Shown here piece after piece: positions 7,961-17,716 of a stretch of DNA of 64,000 nt; positions within the stretch are counted from its first letter, which is position 1, and each line of letters starts with the position of its first letter. The position numbers and the translations under genes were made by a program. The notes beneath the pieces are model-generated. The model was not told where the DNA came from and searched no databases. It saw only the letters and a program-made list of their open reading frames with translations. Source of the stretch: JAAYTY01 sp964569245 (GTDB lineage Bacteria > Fermentibacterota > Fermentibacteria > Fermentibacterales > Fermentibacteraceae); NCBI GenBank assembly GCA_964569245.1, contig CAZMTK010000009.1:43254-107253 (forward strand). Reading direction: 5' to 3'.

Positions 7961-9664
7961 CTAGAACAGCAGAGTGGCGGAAATGCGCCACTGATCTATG
8001 TAGCCGAGACCCATGCCCATCAGGTCCACCTGGAGGTTCTCGGTGGCCGAGAAGCCCAGCCCGTAGCTGAAGGGGATCTCGGTTCGGCTTTCCTCCGAGG
8101 AGACCAGAGTCCCGTCGTATGTTATCCACGGACTGCCGACGGATTCGTCCGTCGTACCGTCTCCGTAAACCACCTCCGTGACCGCTGGAGAAGCGTCGAG
8201 GAGGGTGTTCGTGGTTGTCTCCTCCTCCCAGACAAACGCGGGATCGGCGCCCAGCCGGGCGACGAGCCTGGGGATCACCGGGAGCTCCAGACCTACGGGC
8301 AGGCTGATCCTCGTGGTGCTGGAAGTGACCTTCTCCTCCTCGGTCTGGGACCAGGATGTGGTTGCCGTGTAGTCGTCGGGGTCGGCGTACTGCGTGTCGC
8401 CATCGTCGAACGACATCGTGCCGGCGTACGCCAGCTCCATCGTGTTCGTCTCGGTCGAAGACTGCGAGTCGAAGAAGGCGCCGAGGCTCAGGATCAGGTC
8501 GTCCGCCAGGCTGGCGGTCACCTTCGCTCCGCCCCGGACATGGGTCTCCTCCAGCGCAGCAGCAAGGTCTCCCGAGCCGTCCACGGCGATCGAGGTGGTC
8601 TCCAGCAGGGAGCCCTGGGTGAGCTGGTACAGGGAGTCCAGCTCCGACGAGAAGGTGTTCGTGGTTCCGTCCACGCTGCTTGTGTAGAACCCTCCGCCCA
8701 GCTCGAGGAGCCAGCCTTCGGCGAGGGTGTAGTCCAGCCCGGCTCCGCCCCCGAAGGCGCTGCCCGAGATGTCCACGGAGTAATCCTCCGAGCGCTGCCA
8801 GCTCAGCAGGTCGTACACTCCGGGCTGCCCCGGCGCGCCGTTCTCCTGGCCCTCCGCCGAGAGGGTGTGGGCCTGCTCGCCGGAGAGGCTCTGAAACATG
8901 AACATGCCTCTGCCGATCATGTAGTCGCCCATTGCGCCAGAGCCGGAGAGCACCGCGATTATCGCAGAGGATTCGCCGGCGTCTTCGCCCTCCGAGGACA
9001 GGTCCATCGCGTAGGTGGGAGTGCCGGTGACGAGGTTGGTGTCCGACATGGAAATCATGTAGTTCATGGACGAGGGCATCTCCGAAACGCTGTTCCTGAC
9101 CATCGCGGCGCCTGCGCCGATGGACAGCGAGCGGGCGCCTGGCGCCCAGCCGGCGAACACTCCGGCGGCGGTCTGAGTCGAGTCCTCCCAGCCGCTGGCC
9201 GAGTGGTGCTCGGTGTGGCGGGTATCGAATGCGCCGTCGCCGTCCTCGTCAACGAACTCGGACCAGGAGGCCTCGACCTGCCCCTCGCCGCTGGCGAGGA
9301 CTCCGCCCGGACCTGTCAGTTCGATCTCCTCGAAGATCCTGCGGTCGAAGAAGTCCGCAATCGCGCCGAGCCCGACTTCCGAGCCGGGCAGGAGCGCGCT
9401 GCCGCCGATCAGGAAGCCTCCCTCTCCGTCGTCGTCCTCGTCCAGGGCGGCGTCGTCCCCGGTCGAGAGGTTGGCGAGGCCCGTGTAGAGCCTGTAGCCC
9501 TCGATCTCCACTAGCCTGTCCGGAAGCGGCTGCAGATGGAGAAGCCCTCCAGCCCAGAGATCGAGATCGTCGTAGATCAGCCCCGAGGTGGACATCCACC
9601 TGAAGGTCTCCGGCTGGGAGAAGGCCACAGCCGCAATGACCAGCAATGCAACCAGCGTTCTCAT
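7961..9664 (-). CDS. Outer-membrane beta-barrel protein
   Basis: 567 residues from ATG 9664 (GGGAGGGGG upstream). The signal peptide MRTLVALLVIAAVAFSQ is followed by a long stretch of short amphipathic strands rich in Gly, Ser, Thr and aromatics. The chain ends 'WRISATLLF', a terminal Phe on an alternating strand, as expected of BAM-inserted barrels. Acidic runs (DDAALDEDDDGEGG; EDGDGAFD) resemble calcium-binding or surface loops. I know no specific family. It sits between the subtilisin gene upstream and the Big_5 lipoprotein downstream on the same strand. Confidence 0.8.
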   Translation of the reverse strand: MRTLVALLVIAAVAFSQPETFRWMSTSGLIYDDLDLWAGGLLHLQPLPDRLVEIEGYRLYTGLANLSTGDDAALDEDDDGEGGFLIGGSALLPGSEVGLGAIADFFDRRIFEEIELTGPGGVLASGEGQVEASWSEFVDEDGDGAFDTRHTEHHSASGWEDSTQTAAGVFAGWAPGARSLSIGAGAAMVRNSVSEMPSSMNYMISMSDTNLVTGTPTYAMDLSSEGEDAGESSAIIAVLSGSGAMGDYMIGRGMFMFQSLSGEQAHTLSAEGQENGAPGQPGVYDLLSWQRSEDYSVDISGSAFGGGAGLDYTLAEGWLLELGGGFYTSSVDGTTNTFSSELDSLYQLTQGSLLETTSIAVDGSGDLAAALEETHVRGGAKVTASLADDLILSLGAFFDSQSSTETNTMELAYAGTMSFDDGDTQYADPDDYTATTSWSQTEEEKVTSSTTRISLPVGLELPVIPRLVARLGADPAFVWEEETTTNTLLDASPAVTEVVYGDGTTDESVGSPWITYDGTLVSSEESRTEIPFSYGLGFSATENLQVDLMGMGLGYIDQWRISATLLF

Positions 9665-9692
9665 AACACCCCCTCCCAGGCAGCCTTGCCGG

Positions 9693-11546
9693 CTACCTGA
9701 CTATCGCGAACTTCAGGAGGCTCGCCTCCCCGCCCAGTCGCACCAGAGCGATGTAGGCTCCCGAAGATGCTGGTTCGCCCGACGAGTCGAGGCCGTTCCA
9801 GCGCGTAGCCTCGCCCGGCAGAGGAGCCCTGTAGGCGCCTGCCGGCAGTCCTCTCCTGACGTCCTGCCACACGGGCACCCCCCCGATGGTGAACACCCTG
9901 ACCTCTACGTCGGACGCTGCTTCGAGATCGAATCCGAACCACACATCCCCCGTCGAGGGGCTGGGATAAGCGCTAGGGCCCGCTCCGACGGGCGTCATGT
10001 CGACATAGACCGTCACTTCGACGCCATCCTCGCCCAGCACGCCGGACACGGGAATGACCCCCGTGCTCTCGTCGCTTCCCGTGACTGTGAAGGGCCCCAG
10101 GACCCCGGGGCATGCCGCGAACCAGCCGGCCTGGTTGGTCGTCACCATGTGCTCCGTACCGCCGACGGTGATCACGAGCTGGAGTCCCTCCAGAGGGTCC
10201 CCGTCGTCGCTGCGCACCGCGCATCCTGTGACAGAGCGCCACCGGCATGCCGCGCCGGCGTCTATGATGCCCCAGCCGAGGCCGTCGTCCGGGGAGGCCG
10301 CCTGCGAGGCAGTCGCCCTGAGAGCGTCGAGCGCATCGAGCGAGGACCACTCGGGATGGGCCTCGAGAAGCAGCGCCAGAGCAGACGAGACGATGGGGGT
10401 CGCGAACGAGGTGCCGTTTCCCGAGGAGTAGCCTGCCTGGCCCTCCGGCGAGATGAACACTACGTTCACACCGGCGGCGCAGGCATCCGGCTTCGTCCTC
10501 CCGTCGGCAGTAGGGCCGCGGGACGAGAAGTAGGCGAGCGAACCCGCCTCGTCCACCCCTCCCACAGCGAAGACCGAATCTCCGTCGGCGGGCGCGATGA
10601 GCGTTCCGGGCGCCGGCCCGTTGTTGCCGACAGCGTTCACTACGGGCATCCCGAGCGATGCAGCCAGGTCGGCAGCGATCGTGGTCACCGCCGTGTTGCC
10701 GTCCAGGTCTTCGTATCCGTACCAGTCCACATAGCCGAGCGAGCTAGAGACGAGGTCCGCCCCCCCGAGCTCCATCCACTCGAGGCCCGCCACCCAGAAG
10801 TCCTCCTCCTGCTGGTACTCGCCGCTCGTGTCCTCGGTCTTGGCGAGGAGGAACGATGCTCCCCTGGCCCCCCCGGTGTAGATGCCCGGCTCGTTGGCCG
10901 CGATGATGGAAAGCACGGCGGTCCCGTGGTTCGCCTGCCCGGGAGGATCCCCTTCCTGCTGGGAAGGATCGGGATCGTCGCCGAGGAAGTCGTACTGGTC
11001 CAGCACGTCGGCACCGGCCAGGGCGGTGTGCCAGAGGTTGAAGCCGGTGTCGAGGATTCCGACGACAGTGCCTTCACCTGTATAGCCGTGTGCGATGAGG
11101 GTCCCTACCCCGGCCTGGCAGAGCTGGCCGGCCGAGAAGTTCTGCGAACCGGCCGGCTCCGGCCCGGGAGCCTCCGGCGTCCAGGCGCTCCGCGCGACGG
11201 GGCGGACCCCGGTCACGAACGGGAGGCCTGAGATGTTCGCGATCTCCTCTTCGTCCGCCTCGATGCTCACGGCGTTCAACAGCCGGGAGGAGGTTCTAGG
11301 AGCGGAGCCGGCGAGCAGGGACACCTCCTCGACATAGAGCGGCCAGGGCGGGAGATCGAGCTCGCTGGAGAGGGCCGCTCCTGCGGAGAGGCGCCGCTCG
11401 GCGCAGGCGCCTCCGGCGAGCAGCGAGGCAGCCTCGGCCACCCTCTCATCCACCATGGGTCCGCGGTCAGTGAAGAACACCCACCACAGCGTTTCGCCGT
11501 CCACTGGAGGGGTGGCGGAGAGCATCAGCAACAGGAGCGGCTGCAT
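9693..11546 (-). CDS. Secreted subtilisin-like (S8) serine peptidase with C-terminal sorting domain
   Basis: 617 residues from ATG 11546. A short hydrophobic leader (residues 1-13) and a propeptide-like region precede the catalytic domain. The triad is D166 ('VGILDTGFN'), H207 ('NHGTAVLS') and S380 ('GNGTSFATP'), with 'AVGNNG' giving the oxyanion Asn. The last 90 residues form an Ig-like FlgD/type IX-style tail ending 'WNGLDSSGEPASSGAYIALVRLGGE'. It is likely exported across the outer membrane and degrades external protein. It stands in a minus-strand cluster of exported proteins (6723-12122), 29 bases upstream of the barrel gene. The translation start lacks a strong Shine-Dalgarno. Confidence 0.92.
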   Translation of the reverse strand: MQPLLLLMLSATPPVDGETLWWVFFTDRGPMVDERVAEAASLLAGGACAERRLSAGAALSSELDLPPWPLYVEEVSLLAGSAPRTSSRLLNAVSIEADEEEIANISGLPFVTGVRPVARSAWTPEAPGPEPAGSQNFSAGQLCQAGVGTLIAHGYTGEGTVVGILDTGFNLWHTALAGADVLDQYDFLGDDPDPSQQEGDPPGQANHGTAVLSIIAANEPGIYTGGARGASFLLAKTEDTSGEYQQEEDFWVAGLEWMELGGADLVSSSLGYVDWYGYEDLDGNTAVTTIAADLAASLGMPVVNAVGNNGPAPGTLIAPADGDSVFAVGGVDEAGSLAYFSSRGPTADGRTKPDACAAGVNVVFISPEGQAGYSSGNGTSFATPIVSSALALLLEAHPEWSSLDALDALRATASQAASPDDGLGWGIIDAGAACRWRSVTGCAVRSDDGDPLEGLQLVITVGGTEHMVTTNQAGWFAACPGVLGPFTVTGSDESTGVIPVSGVLGEDGVEVTVYVDMTPVGAGPSAYPSPSTGDVWFGFDLEAASDVEVRVFTIGGVPVWQDVRRGLPAGAYRAPLPGEATRWNGLDSSGEPASSGAYIALVRLGGEASLLKFAIVR

Positions 11547-11561
11547 GGGGGGTCGAGACCG

Positions 11562-12122
11562 TCAGGTCTCGGAATGGTCCCACCACTGCCAGATGTAGTA
11601 CTCGCCCGTCGAGTCGGGCCGGCACATGAACTCGGCCTCGCCAATGGCCTGGTACCCCTGGGATTCGCCGGTATAGACCTTCAGGTCGAAAGTGTACATT
11701 GACCTCAGGGTCTGGCCGGTGGGGTCGCCGGACCACGGCTGCCAGGGAGAGCTCGAGATGAAGTCGAGATCGATGGAATAGACCTTCCCGAACATCTCGT
11801 CATGGAACTCCTCCTCGAGGTCAAGTCCCCAGTATGTGTCTTCGATGCCGTCTCCGTTGTAGTCGTCCCAGTCCACCTCGAGGAGATGGAACTCGAAGTC
11901 GCTCCGGAAGCAGTCAAGATAGTGGCTCAGATCTCTTGCGTTGTATGCGTACTGGAGGTTCTTCACCACCTTGTACGCGCTGTCGCAGAACTCGTAGTAC
12001 TCGGGGCCGCCGCCTCCGCCGCCCTGGTCGGGAGCGAAGGGATTCCAGCAGCCGGCCGCCGCCAGCCCCAGCGATGTCGCGAGGACCGTGCAGGCGAGGC
12101 GCAACCATCTGTAAGCGGACAT
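11562..12122 (-). CDS. Lipoprotein, NTF2-like fold possible
   Basis: 186 residues from ATG 12122 (GGGGG 5 bases upstream). The signal sequence ends LAAAGC with lipobox Cys25. A glycine-rich spacer (GGGGGG) follows. The mature part begins 'YKVVKNLQYAYNARDLSHYLDCFRSDFEFHL', a helix pair followed by strands, as in NTF2/SnoaL-like domains with 'Y...A...D...Y..'. It ends 'STGEYYIWQWWDHSE'. It is possibly paralogous in style to other small lipoproteins here (54598, 55409). Function is unknown. It is the first gene of the minus-strand exported cluster, 15 bases before the subtilisin gene. Confidence 0.75.
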   Translation of the reverse strand: MSAYRWLRLACTVLATSLGLAAAGCWNPFAPDQGGGGGGPEYYEFCDSAYKVVKNLQYAYNARDLSHYLDCFRSDFEFHLLEVDWDDYNGDGIEDTYWGLDLEEEFHDEMFGKVYSIDLDFISSSPWQPWSGDPTGQTLRSMYTFDLKVYTGESQGYQAIGEAEFMCRPDSTGEYYIWQWWDHSET

Positions 12123-12262
12123 AAAACCCCCGTGCGGCCCTATGTTTAGGTGCCGTTCCTAACCATCGCTCTCATCATAATGCCCGGGCGAGGCTTCCCC
12201 GTCAAGCTCGACTGGCGTTGACGGGGGACGCCGGCTTGGCAATGCTTGCGAGGGGTATGCAC

Positions 12263-13531
12263 ATGACAGTACTGGCCCTCCTGCTTGCCGCCGTCCCGGC
12301 TCCAGCGCCGACGGTGGATGAGGCTATTCTCCTCTACGAGAATGGCGACATCCCCGGCGCCATCGAGGCTCTGTCCGACCTCGTGGACGAACCGGGGCTC
12401 TCGCTCGACGAGCGCATCCGGGCATGGGACAGGCTCGGCTCCGCCTACTTCGCCATGGGCGAGATGGCAAGCGCGAGAAACGCCTATCTCCAGCTCCTCA
12501 TGCTCGACGTCCACTACGATCTCTCGCCTCGCGCCAATCCCCGTCTCAGGGAGTTTCTCGGGCAGGTGCGTGACGAGAGCATGGCGACGGCTGTCGTGCA
12601 GAGCAGCCCCGAAGGCGCGTTCGTGACCCTCTCGGGCGAGTTCCTCGGCGTGACTCCCATCGTCCTCGACGGCCTCCTCGCCGGCGAATCGTACGAGGTC
12701 TCGGCCTTCGCCAACGGGTATCAGGCCCAGACGATCACGCTCTACGCCATGGCTGGCAGCATGCACGAGGTGGACTTCCAGCTCGTCGAGCTGCCTGCGA
12801 CGGTCAACATCGCCGGCCCCGGCCCCGATACGACCGGAGCGGTGCAGATCGCGTCCGATGGCTCCCAGGGAGGCGTCCAGCCGGACATCGCCGCGATTCT
12901 CGGCCCGCAGATCGCACTTTCCGGACAGGGGGAGAGCCAGGTTGCGGGCGGAGGAGGGGCGCTTCAGGGCCAGCAGGGACAGACCATGAGCACTGCCGAT
13001 CTCGTGAACATCCTCAGCTCGGGCGGTGGATTCGACATGGCCGCGCTGGCGAGTTCCGGCGCTCTCAACAGCCAGAGACCAGCGGTTGACTCGCTGGCCG
13101 GCTCGCACCGCATCGTGAATCCATCCGTCTCGTCCGGCGTGCCCATTCCGGTGGTGGACGGGGCCGAACTCGCCTCGCTCATGGTGTTCTCCGAGTCCGC
13201 CTCGCAGCAGGGCTCGTCGTCCGAGCCCCTGCCGGGCAGCTCGCGGTCTTCCGAGGAGATCATGGAGGTGCTCGCAGAGAAGCGCCCCGAGATCACCTTC
13301 ATCTACAACAAGCATCTGCGGAGCGACCCTATGCTGATGGGCACCGTGATGGTGGAGATGGTCATCGAACCGAGCGGGAGGGTCTCCCGCGTGGACATAC
13401 TGGAGTCCACGACCTACAACCCGGCATTCGAGCTTGAGCTGGCGCAGGCGATCGAAACCTGGCGCTTCGGGGCGGTCGACTCCGCCGAGGACCCTCTCAC
13501 CGTACTGTACCCGTTCTCGTTTTCCCAGTGA
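12263..13531 (+). CDS. TPR-PEGA protein with TonB-type C-terminal domain
   Basis: 422 residues from ATG 12263, with GAGGGG 7 bases upstream; an ATG at 12257 is the other choice. It has a signal-like N-terminus (MTVLALLLAAVPAPAP), tetratricopeptide-like helices at residues 18-100 and a PEGA domain ('SSPEGAFVTLSGEFLGVTPIVLDGL') at about 115-170. A Gly/Gln/Ser-rich linker follows. The C-terminus 'MGTVMVEMVIEPSGRVSRVDILESTTYNPAFELELAQAIETWRF' (shown as a family pattern in two halves) is the TonB-C/AgmX-like module seen in energy-transducing or gliding-motility proteins. It is probably periplasmic, linking inner and outer membrane or binding peptidoglycan. It stands alone between divergent and convergent neighbours. 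Confidence 0.82.
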   Translation: MTVLALLLAAVPAPAPTVDEAILLYENGDIPGAIEALSDLVDEPGLSLDERIRAWDRLGSAYFAMGEMASARNAYLQLLMLDVHYDLSPRANPRLREFLGQVRDESMATAVVQSSPEGAFVTLSGEFLGVTPIVLDGLLAGESYEVSAFANGYQAQTITLYAMAGSMHEVDFQLVELPATVNIAGPGPDTTGAVQIASDGSQGGVQPDIAAILGPQIALSGQGESQVAGGGGALQGQQGQTMSTADLVNILSSGGGFDMAALASSGALNSQRPAVDSLAGSHRIVNPSVSSGVPIPVVDGAELASLMVFSESASQQGSSSEPLPGSSRSSEEIMEVLAEKRPEITFIYNKHLRSDPMLMGTVMVEMVIEPSGRVSRVDILESTTYNPAFELELAQAIETWRFGAVDSAEDPLTVLYPFSFSQ

Positions 13532-13919
13532 GGGCCGGCTCCGCAGCCCGGGAAGCCCTTCTGCAGCCCAGACCCGGACAGAGCGGCGGAATCCGCAAGA
13601 TTCTCGATGACCTCGGCGGCTGTTCAACCGGCATTTGCCGCATCCGCACCGCCGGTGCCAGGCTCTCCTCCGGAGAGGGGGCGGGCGCAGTCCTGCCGCG
13701 CCCGCCGGGGTTGCCCGAAGGGAGCGCCCCGGCGTCGGTTGTCGATGCGGGAGCGGACCATCCGTCCCGGGGGCATTCCCTGGCACAGTAGCAACGCACG
13801 CTCGGGAATGAGGGTTCCCATGGTGCAACAACGCGCTGGCAGCTATTGTGCTGTTTATTCTATAGCAAAGGGTTTTATTCTGATTCCGAGCCCTTGATCA
13901 TGTCGGAGAAGCTGTGGGC
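13532..13919. other. Non-coding stretch between convergent genes
   Basis: 388 bases with no gene I can support. An 8-bp perfect stem GGCGGGCG (13680-13687) / CGCCCGCC (13699-13706) may end transcription of the TPR-PEGA gene but lacks a T-run. Bases 13835-13890 are conspicuously AT-rich compared with the surroundings and contain TATAGC and TTTTATT. No reading frame there has a ribosome site or a recognisable product. Confidence 0.5.
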
Positions 13920-14345
13920 TCACCAGCCAGGCCCGGGTGCCGTGACCGTCCATTCCTCGGCGCCCGTCTGATGGAGTTCGAAGCCCGCATCGCCGAGAAC
14001 GGCCCGGAACATCTCGACGTTCTTCTCGAAACCGTCGAGGAGCACCGTGCGCCCGTCGGACGAGGCGAGCCTGAGCAGGCGCCTGTTCATCCCGTACGAG
14101 CCGCGCGAGAGCACGAGACCCGAGAGGGGGACGGACACCTCCCTGCCCTTCACCAGAAGAAGGAAGAGCAGCCCCATCTGCATCCTGAAGGGCGCCCATC
14201 TGCCGAAGTCTCTGAAGACGAACCTCCTGTCGGTGATGTGGAAGGGCGAGGACAGCGGATACTTCAGCTTCCCCCCGCCCTGGAGCATGAAGAGACGCCC
14301 CGACTTCAGCAGGCGCTCTCCGGCCTCCAGCTCGAGTCCAGCCAC
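13920..14345 (-). CDS. Small PH/GRAM-like domain protein
   Basis: 141 residues from GTG 14345 with GGAGG 6 bases upstream. The sequence reads as a single beta-sandwich: 'ERLLKSGRLFMLQGGGKLKYPLSSPFHITDRRFVFRDF' is typical of bacterial PH or GRAM domains (ligand-free first strand, then I-T-(D/N)-R-R-(F/L)). 'REVSVPLSGLVLSRGSYGMNRRLLRLASSDG' and a C-terminal helix 'NVEMFRAVLGDAGFEL' follow. No signal peptide. Function is unknown; possibly lipid or protein binding. It follows the S9 peptidase gene on the same strand after 63 bases. Confidence 0.65.
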   Translation of the reverse strand: MAGLELEAGERLLKSGRLFMLQGGGKLKYPLSSPFHITDRRFVFRDFGRWAPFRMQMGLLFLLLVKGREVSVPLSGLVLSRGSYGMNRRLLRLASSDGRTVLLDGFEKNVEMFRAVLGDAGFELHQTGAEEWTVTAPGPGW

Positions 14346-14408
14346 GCCGCCACCTCCATGTGCTCCGGCGCCCCCGGAGACGCCCCCGGGGGCGTCCTTC
14401 TCCAGGGG

Positions 14409-16412
14409 CTACTCCAGCCGGGCTGTCGAGCCCGGAACGACCTCGGATGCCTGGCATTCGACCCCGGGGACATGATCGTAGAGGAACTTCTCGACCCTGA
14501 CCGCGAAGTCCAGCCTATTCGGCTCCATCGCGAATCCATGCCCTTCATTGTCGTACACCACGTACTCCACCGGGATGCCCGCACCGCGCAGCGCCTGCAC
14601 CATCTGGTCCGACTCGGCCTTCACGACCCTGGGATCGTTCGCTCCCTGGACGATCAGCATCGGGACCCTGATGGAATCCACGCTGTTCAGCGGCGAGCGG
14701 GCCTCCAGCAGCTCGCGGTCGGTTTCCAGACTGCCCACTCTCACATCCATCATCGCGTCCAGGGGGCGCCAGTACGGGGGAACGGTCTCGCGCCAGGTAA
14801 CCAGGTTGGAAGGCCCGAAGAAGTCCACCCCGCAGCAGTACAGATCGGGCGTGAAGGTCACGCCGGCGAGCACGGCGTAGCCGCCGTAGGATCCGCCGAG
14901 GATCGCTATCCGCGAAGAATCGGCGATGCCCTCATCCACGGCCCAGAGGGCGGCGTCGGTCACGTCGTCCTGCATCCTGCCCCCCCATTCCCTGTTCCCG
15001 GCGTTCAGGAAGGCCTTGCCGAAACCGCTCGATCCCCGGAAGTTGACCTGCAGGACGGCGAAGCCCCTGTCGGCGAGGAGCTGGACGAATGGCTCGTAGC
15101 CGTAGCTGTCCCTTGCCCAGGGGCCGCCGTGGACGTACATCACAAGGGGCCAGGGGGCCTCCCCCACCTTCGGTCTCGTTAGATAGCACGGCAGGTCCAG
15201 TCCGTCGCGGGACGTGACTAGAACAGGCTCCATCGGTGCCAGATCGTACTCCTCCAGGGCCGGGATCGCCTGGAACAGCAGCCTGGCCTCCCGGATCCGC
15301 CTGTCGTAGAGATAGTAGGTGGCTGGATTCCGCACGTCGTAGTAGACCACTATCCAGGTGCTGTCCTGATTGTCGCGCGACACGATTGCGAAGTCGCCCT
15401 CCCGGAATCCTCTCAGATAGTCGTAGTCGGCCTGGACGGACGGATCGAGTATCTCGACCCTTCTCCGCAGATGGTTGAAGCTGACGGCAACCGGCTCGCC
15501 GGTCTCCTGGTCGAAGACGACGCCCTCCACATCGGCGAGGGAGTCGCCGGCGATGAAGGTCGTGTCTCCCGATGCCAGATCCATGTAGTAGAGCCTCGTT
15601 GTGTTCGAGCAGAGGTTCGATGTGATGTAAACCCCCCTGCCATCCTCGCTGAAGGCCAGGGGCGCCACCTCGTCGAGTGCGCTGAAGCGGAGCAGCGGGC
15701 GCCATGGAGCCCCGGCGGAGTCCCTCACGAAGTAGCTGATCTCTCCTGTCTCCTGGTCTATCGCAGCATAGCCCCTGACCTCGAGGTGCTCGTCGGTGAA
15801 GTAGCCCAGTACGAGGTCGCCCTCCTCGTTACCGCCGGGATTGTCCTGAACCATGGTGAGCGCGCCGGTGGCCAGGTCGCACGAGTAGACGTCGAAGAAC
15901 ATCCGGTTGTCCCTGTTCATCTCGATGACGACCGTTCCCGGCTGGTCCTCGTCGGTCGCCGAGACGTACGCTCTTACGCCCTCGAACGGCGTGAGGTCGG
16001 CCACCTCCCCGGAAGCGACATCGAGCCGGTAGACGTGCGTGTTCTCTTCTCCGGCGAGATCCTGCATGTAGAGGATGTGCAGCCCGTCCTCGGCCCAGAA
16101 GTAGTTCGTCACACCCCTGTTTGTGTCGGAGGTCAGCTGTCTGGCTCCGGAACCGTCTGCGCTCATCACCCAGAGGTTGAGCACGCCGTCCGCCGGGGCG
16201 ATGTAGGCTATGAGGGAGCCGTCGGGGGAGAGCTGGGGGCCCACCCTCTCGGGATTTCCGAAGAGGACCGACCTCGGGATGAGCCGGGCGGAGCCCGGCG
16301 AGCCATCGAAGGAGAGGGCCGGAGAGGCGGTTTCTTCGACAGGCTCCGGGCGGCCGCAAGCAAGCGTCAGGACCGCGATGAAAGACAGCGTGATTCTCGA
16401 TGAAATGCTCAT
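14409..16412 (-). CDS. S9 prolyl-oligopeptidase-family lipoprotein peptidase
   Basis: 667 residues from ATG 16412 (GGAGG 6 bases upstream). The leader MSISSRITLSFIAVLTLAC carries a lipobox Cys19. Residues about 45-390 form a seven-bladed propeller of WD/TolB-like repeats ('QLSPDGSLIAYIAPADG', 'NLWVMSADGSGARQLT'). The C-terminal alpha/beta-hydrolase has S508 in 'GGSYGGYA', D593 in 'GANDPRV' and H625 in 'EGHGF', with oxyanion 'VHGGPWARD'. S9C enzymes cleave short peptides or acylated N-termini. The lipobox places this one in the periplasm or at a membrane face, where it could process peptides made by the secreted endopeptidases encoded nearby. Confidence 0.94.
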   Translation of the reverse strand: MSISSRITLSFIAVLTLACGRPEPVEETASPALSFDGSPGSARLIPRSVLFGNPERVGPQLSPDGSLIAYIAPADGVLNLWVMSADGSGARQLTSDTNRGVTNYFWAEDGLHILYMQDLAGEENTHVYRLDVASGEVADLTPFEGVRAYVSATDEDQPGTVVIEMNRDNRMFFDVYSCDLATGALTMVQDNPGGNEEGDLVLGYFTDEHLEVRGYAAIDQETGEISYFVRDSAGAPWRPLLRFSALDEVAPLAFSEDGRGVYITSNLCSNTTRLYYMDLASGDTTFIAGDSLADVEGVVFDQETGEPVAVSFNHLRRRVEILDPSVQADYDYLRGFREGDFAIVSRDNQDSTWIVVYYDVRNPATYYLYDRRIREARLLFQAIPALEEYDLAPMEPVLVTSRDGLDLPCYLTRPKVGEAPWPLVMYVHGGPWARDSYGYEPFVQLLADRGFAVLQVNFRGSSGFGKAFLNAGNREWGGRMQDDVTDAALWAVDEGIADSSRIAILGGSYGGYAVLAGVTFTPDLYCCGVDFFGPSNLVTWRETVPPYWRPLDAMMDVRVGSLETDRELLEARSPLNSVDSIRVPMLIVQGANDPRVVKAESDQMVQALRGAGIPVEYVVYDNEGHGFAMEPNRLDFAVRVEKFLYDHVPGVECQASEVVPGSTARLE

Positions 16413-16546
16413 GACAACCTCCGTCACGGAGCAGGGCGGCTCGGACGGCCGCCCGCGTTGTCCGGTCCCGTCGCTTGTGCGGTTGATAAAGAGGAATTCC
16501 AGGAATTGCGAGAGGTGCCCGGGCCGGAACGGGCAGTCTCCTGCGC

Positions 16547-17542
16547 TCAGCTCCCGGGCGGCTGCCTGCGCCGCAGTTCGAAGAGCTCGTCGGCGAGAGA
16601 CAGAATCTCCTCCCGCCTCTCGAGGGCCGCCACCCACTTCCCGGGAAGGGCGCCGAATCCCAGGCGGGTGCCCAGTATCGCGCCGGTCAGACAGCCTGTC
16701 GAATCGCTGTCTCCGCTGTGGTTGACCGCCGCAGTGACGCCCTTTCGGAAGTCGCTCTCGTTGCGGAGCGAGCAGAAGACGGCTATCGCAAGGGCTTCAT
16801 CGGCCACCCATCCCTCGCCGAGCTTCTGGATCCCCTCGGGAGCGGTGACGGTCGAGGCTGCGAGCTCCTCGGCCCTCTGCACCGCGTTGAGCGTCTCTTC
16901 GTGCCCGCGCCTGCCGGTTAGGGGTCTGCGGGCCTTGCGAAGGGCTTCGGACAAGGTCCTGCCCTCGACGAGGGCCGCGATCAGCTCGGCCAGGAATCCC
17001 CCCGCCAGGTGTCCGGTGGGATGGCCGTGGGTGAGCGCCGCGAAGCGCGATGCCGGGTCGAAGGCGCTGCCGGGCGGCCATGCCAGGCCTGCGGGGGCGA
17101 CCCTCATCACACCGCCGCAGCCCTTGCTGTCGTTTATCGGGGAATCCATGGTGCCGAAGCCGCCCGATCCGAGCGCGTCCAGGCATGTGCCTCCAGGAGA
17201 CCTTATCTCGGCTGGATTGGTCTGGGTCCTGCGCCAGGCCCTGTATTCCTCCAGAACCAGCCTGTAGGGGTTGCCGCCATCGCGCAGGAAGCGCATGCAG
17301 CCGCGCGCCGTGGCAAGGCTCATCTGCGTGTCGTCAGTGAAGTAACCGGCCGGAAAGCGATCCCACGGCTGGAGTTCGGTGATCCCCCGGACGCCGTACT
17401 TGCTGCGGATCGTCGAGAGGCTCTCGAACTCAACCGGCGCCCCGAGCGCGTCGCCGAGCGCGAGGCCGGCCAGGCAGCCCCTGTATCTGCTCTTCCGGTC
17501 TATCCTTGCCGGACGCTCTTCCTTCGGTTCCTTCGCTGGCAT
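16547..17542 (-). CDS. ADP-ribosylglycohydrolase family protein
   Basis: 331 residues from ATG 17542. Family motifs: 'YRGCLAGLALGDALGAPVEF' (residues 20-39), 'TDDTQM' at 69-74 (first metal ligands), 'GGVMRVAP' and 'NHSGDSDSTGCLTGAILG' near residue 280 (second metal site). The fold is all-helical and binds two Mg2+. Relatives (DraG, ARH1/ARH3) remove ADP-ribose from Arg or Ser. Many bacterial members are uncharacterised and may act on free ADP-ribose derivatives. The start is in an AT-rich patch (CTATATTACC) that could hold a promoter; no strong ribosome site is seen. Confidence 0.93.
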   Translation of the reverse strand: MPAKEPKEERPARIDRKSRYRGCLAGLALGDALGAPVEFESLSTIRSKYGVRGITELQPWDRFPAGYFTDDTQMSLATARGCMRFLRDGGNPYRLVLEEYRAWRRTQTNPAEIRSPGGTCLDALGSGGFGTMDSPINDSKGCGGVMRVAPAGLAWPPGSAFDPASRFAALTHGHPTGHLAGGFLAELIAALVEGRTLSEALRKARRPLTGRRGHEETLNAVQRAEELAASTVTAPEGIQKLGEGWVADEALAIAVFCSLRNESDFRKGVTAAVNHSGDSDSTGCLTGAILGTRLGFGALPGKWVAALERREEILSLADELFELRRRQPPGS

Positions 17543-17716
17543 AATGAAAGGTAATATAGTGAATCTCCGAAGCCGCTCCACTCCCCGGCGAGGAAGCGGG
17601 GCTTGCCCGGGCATTCCGTTCGAACGATTCTATGTGCCAGCGAGATGCATCCGAGACGCCACCGGCCGGGCCGAGAGCCGGGTCCCGCTCCCTTGCGGCC
17701 GGGGGAGGAGGGTTCG

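Noticed and set aside
12146..13831. 561-codon minus-strand frame opposite the TPR-PEGA-TonB gene
   Set aside because: The plus frame has a ribosome site, signal peptide and recognisable domains; the minus frame has none of these and arises from codon bias.
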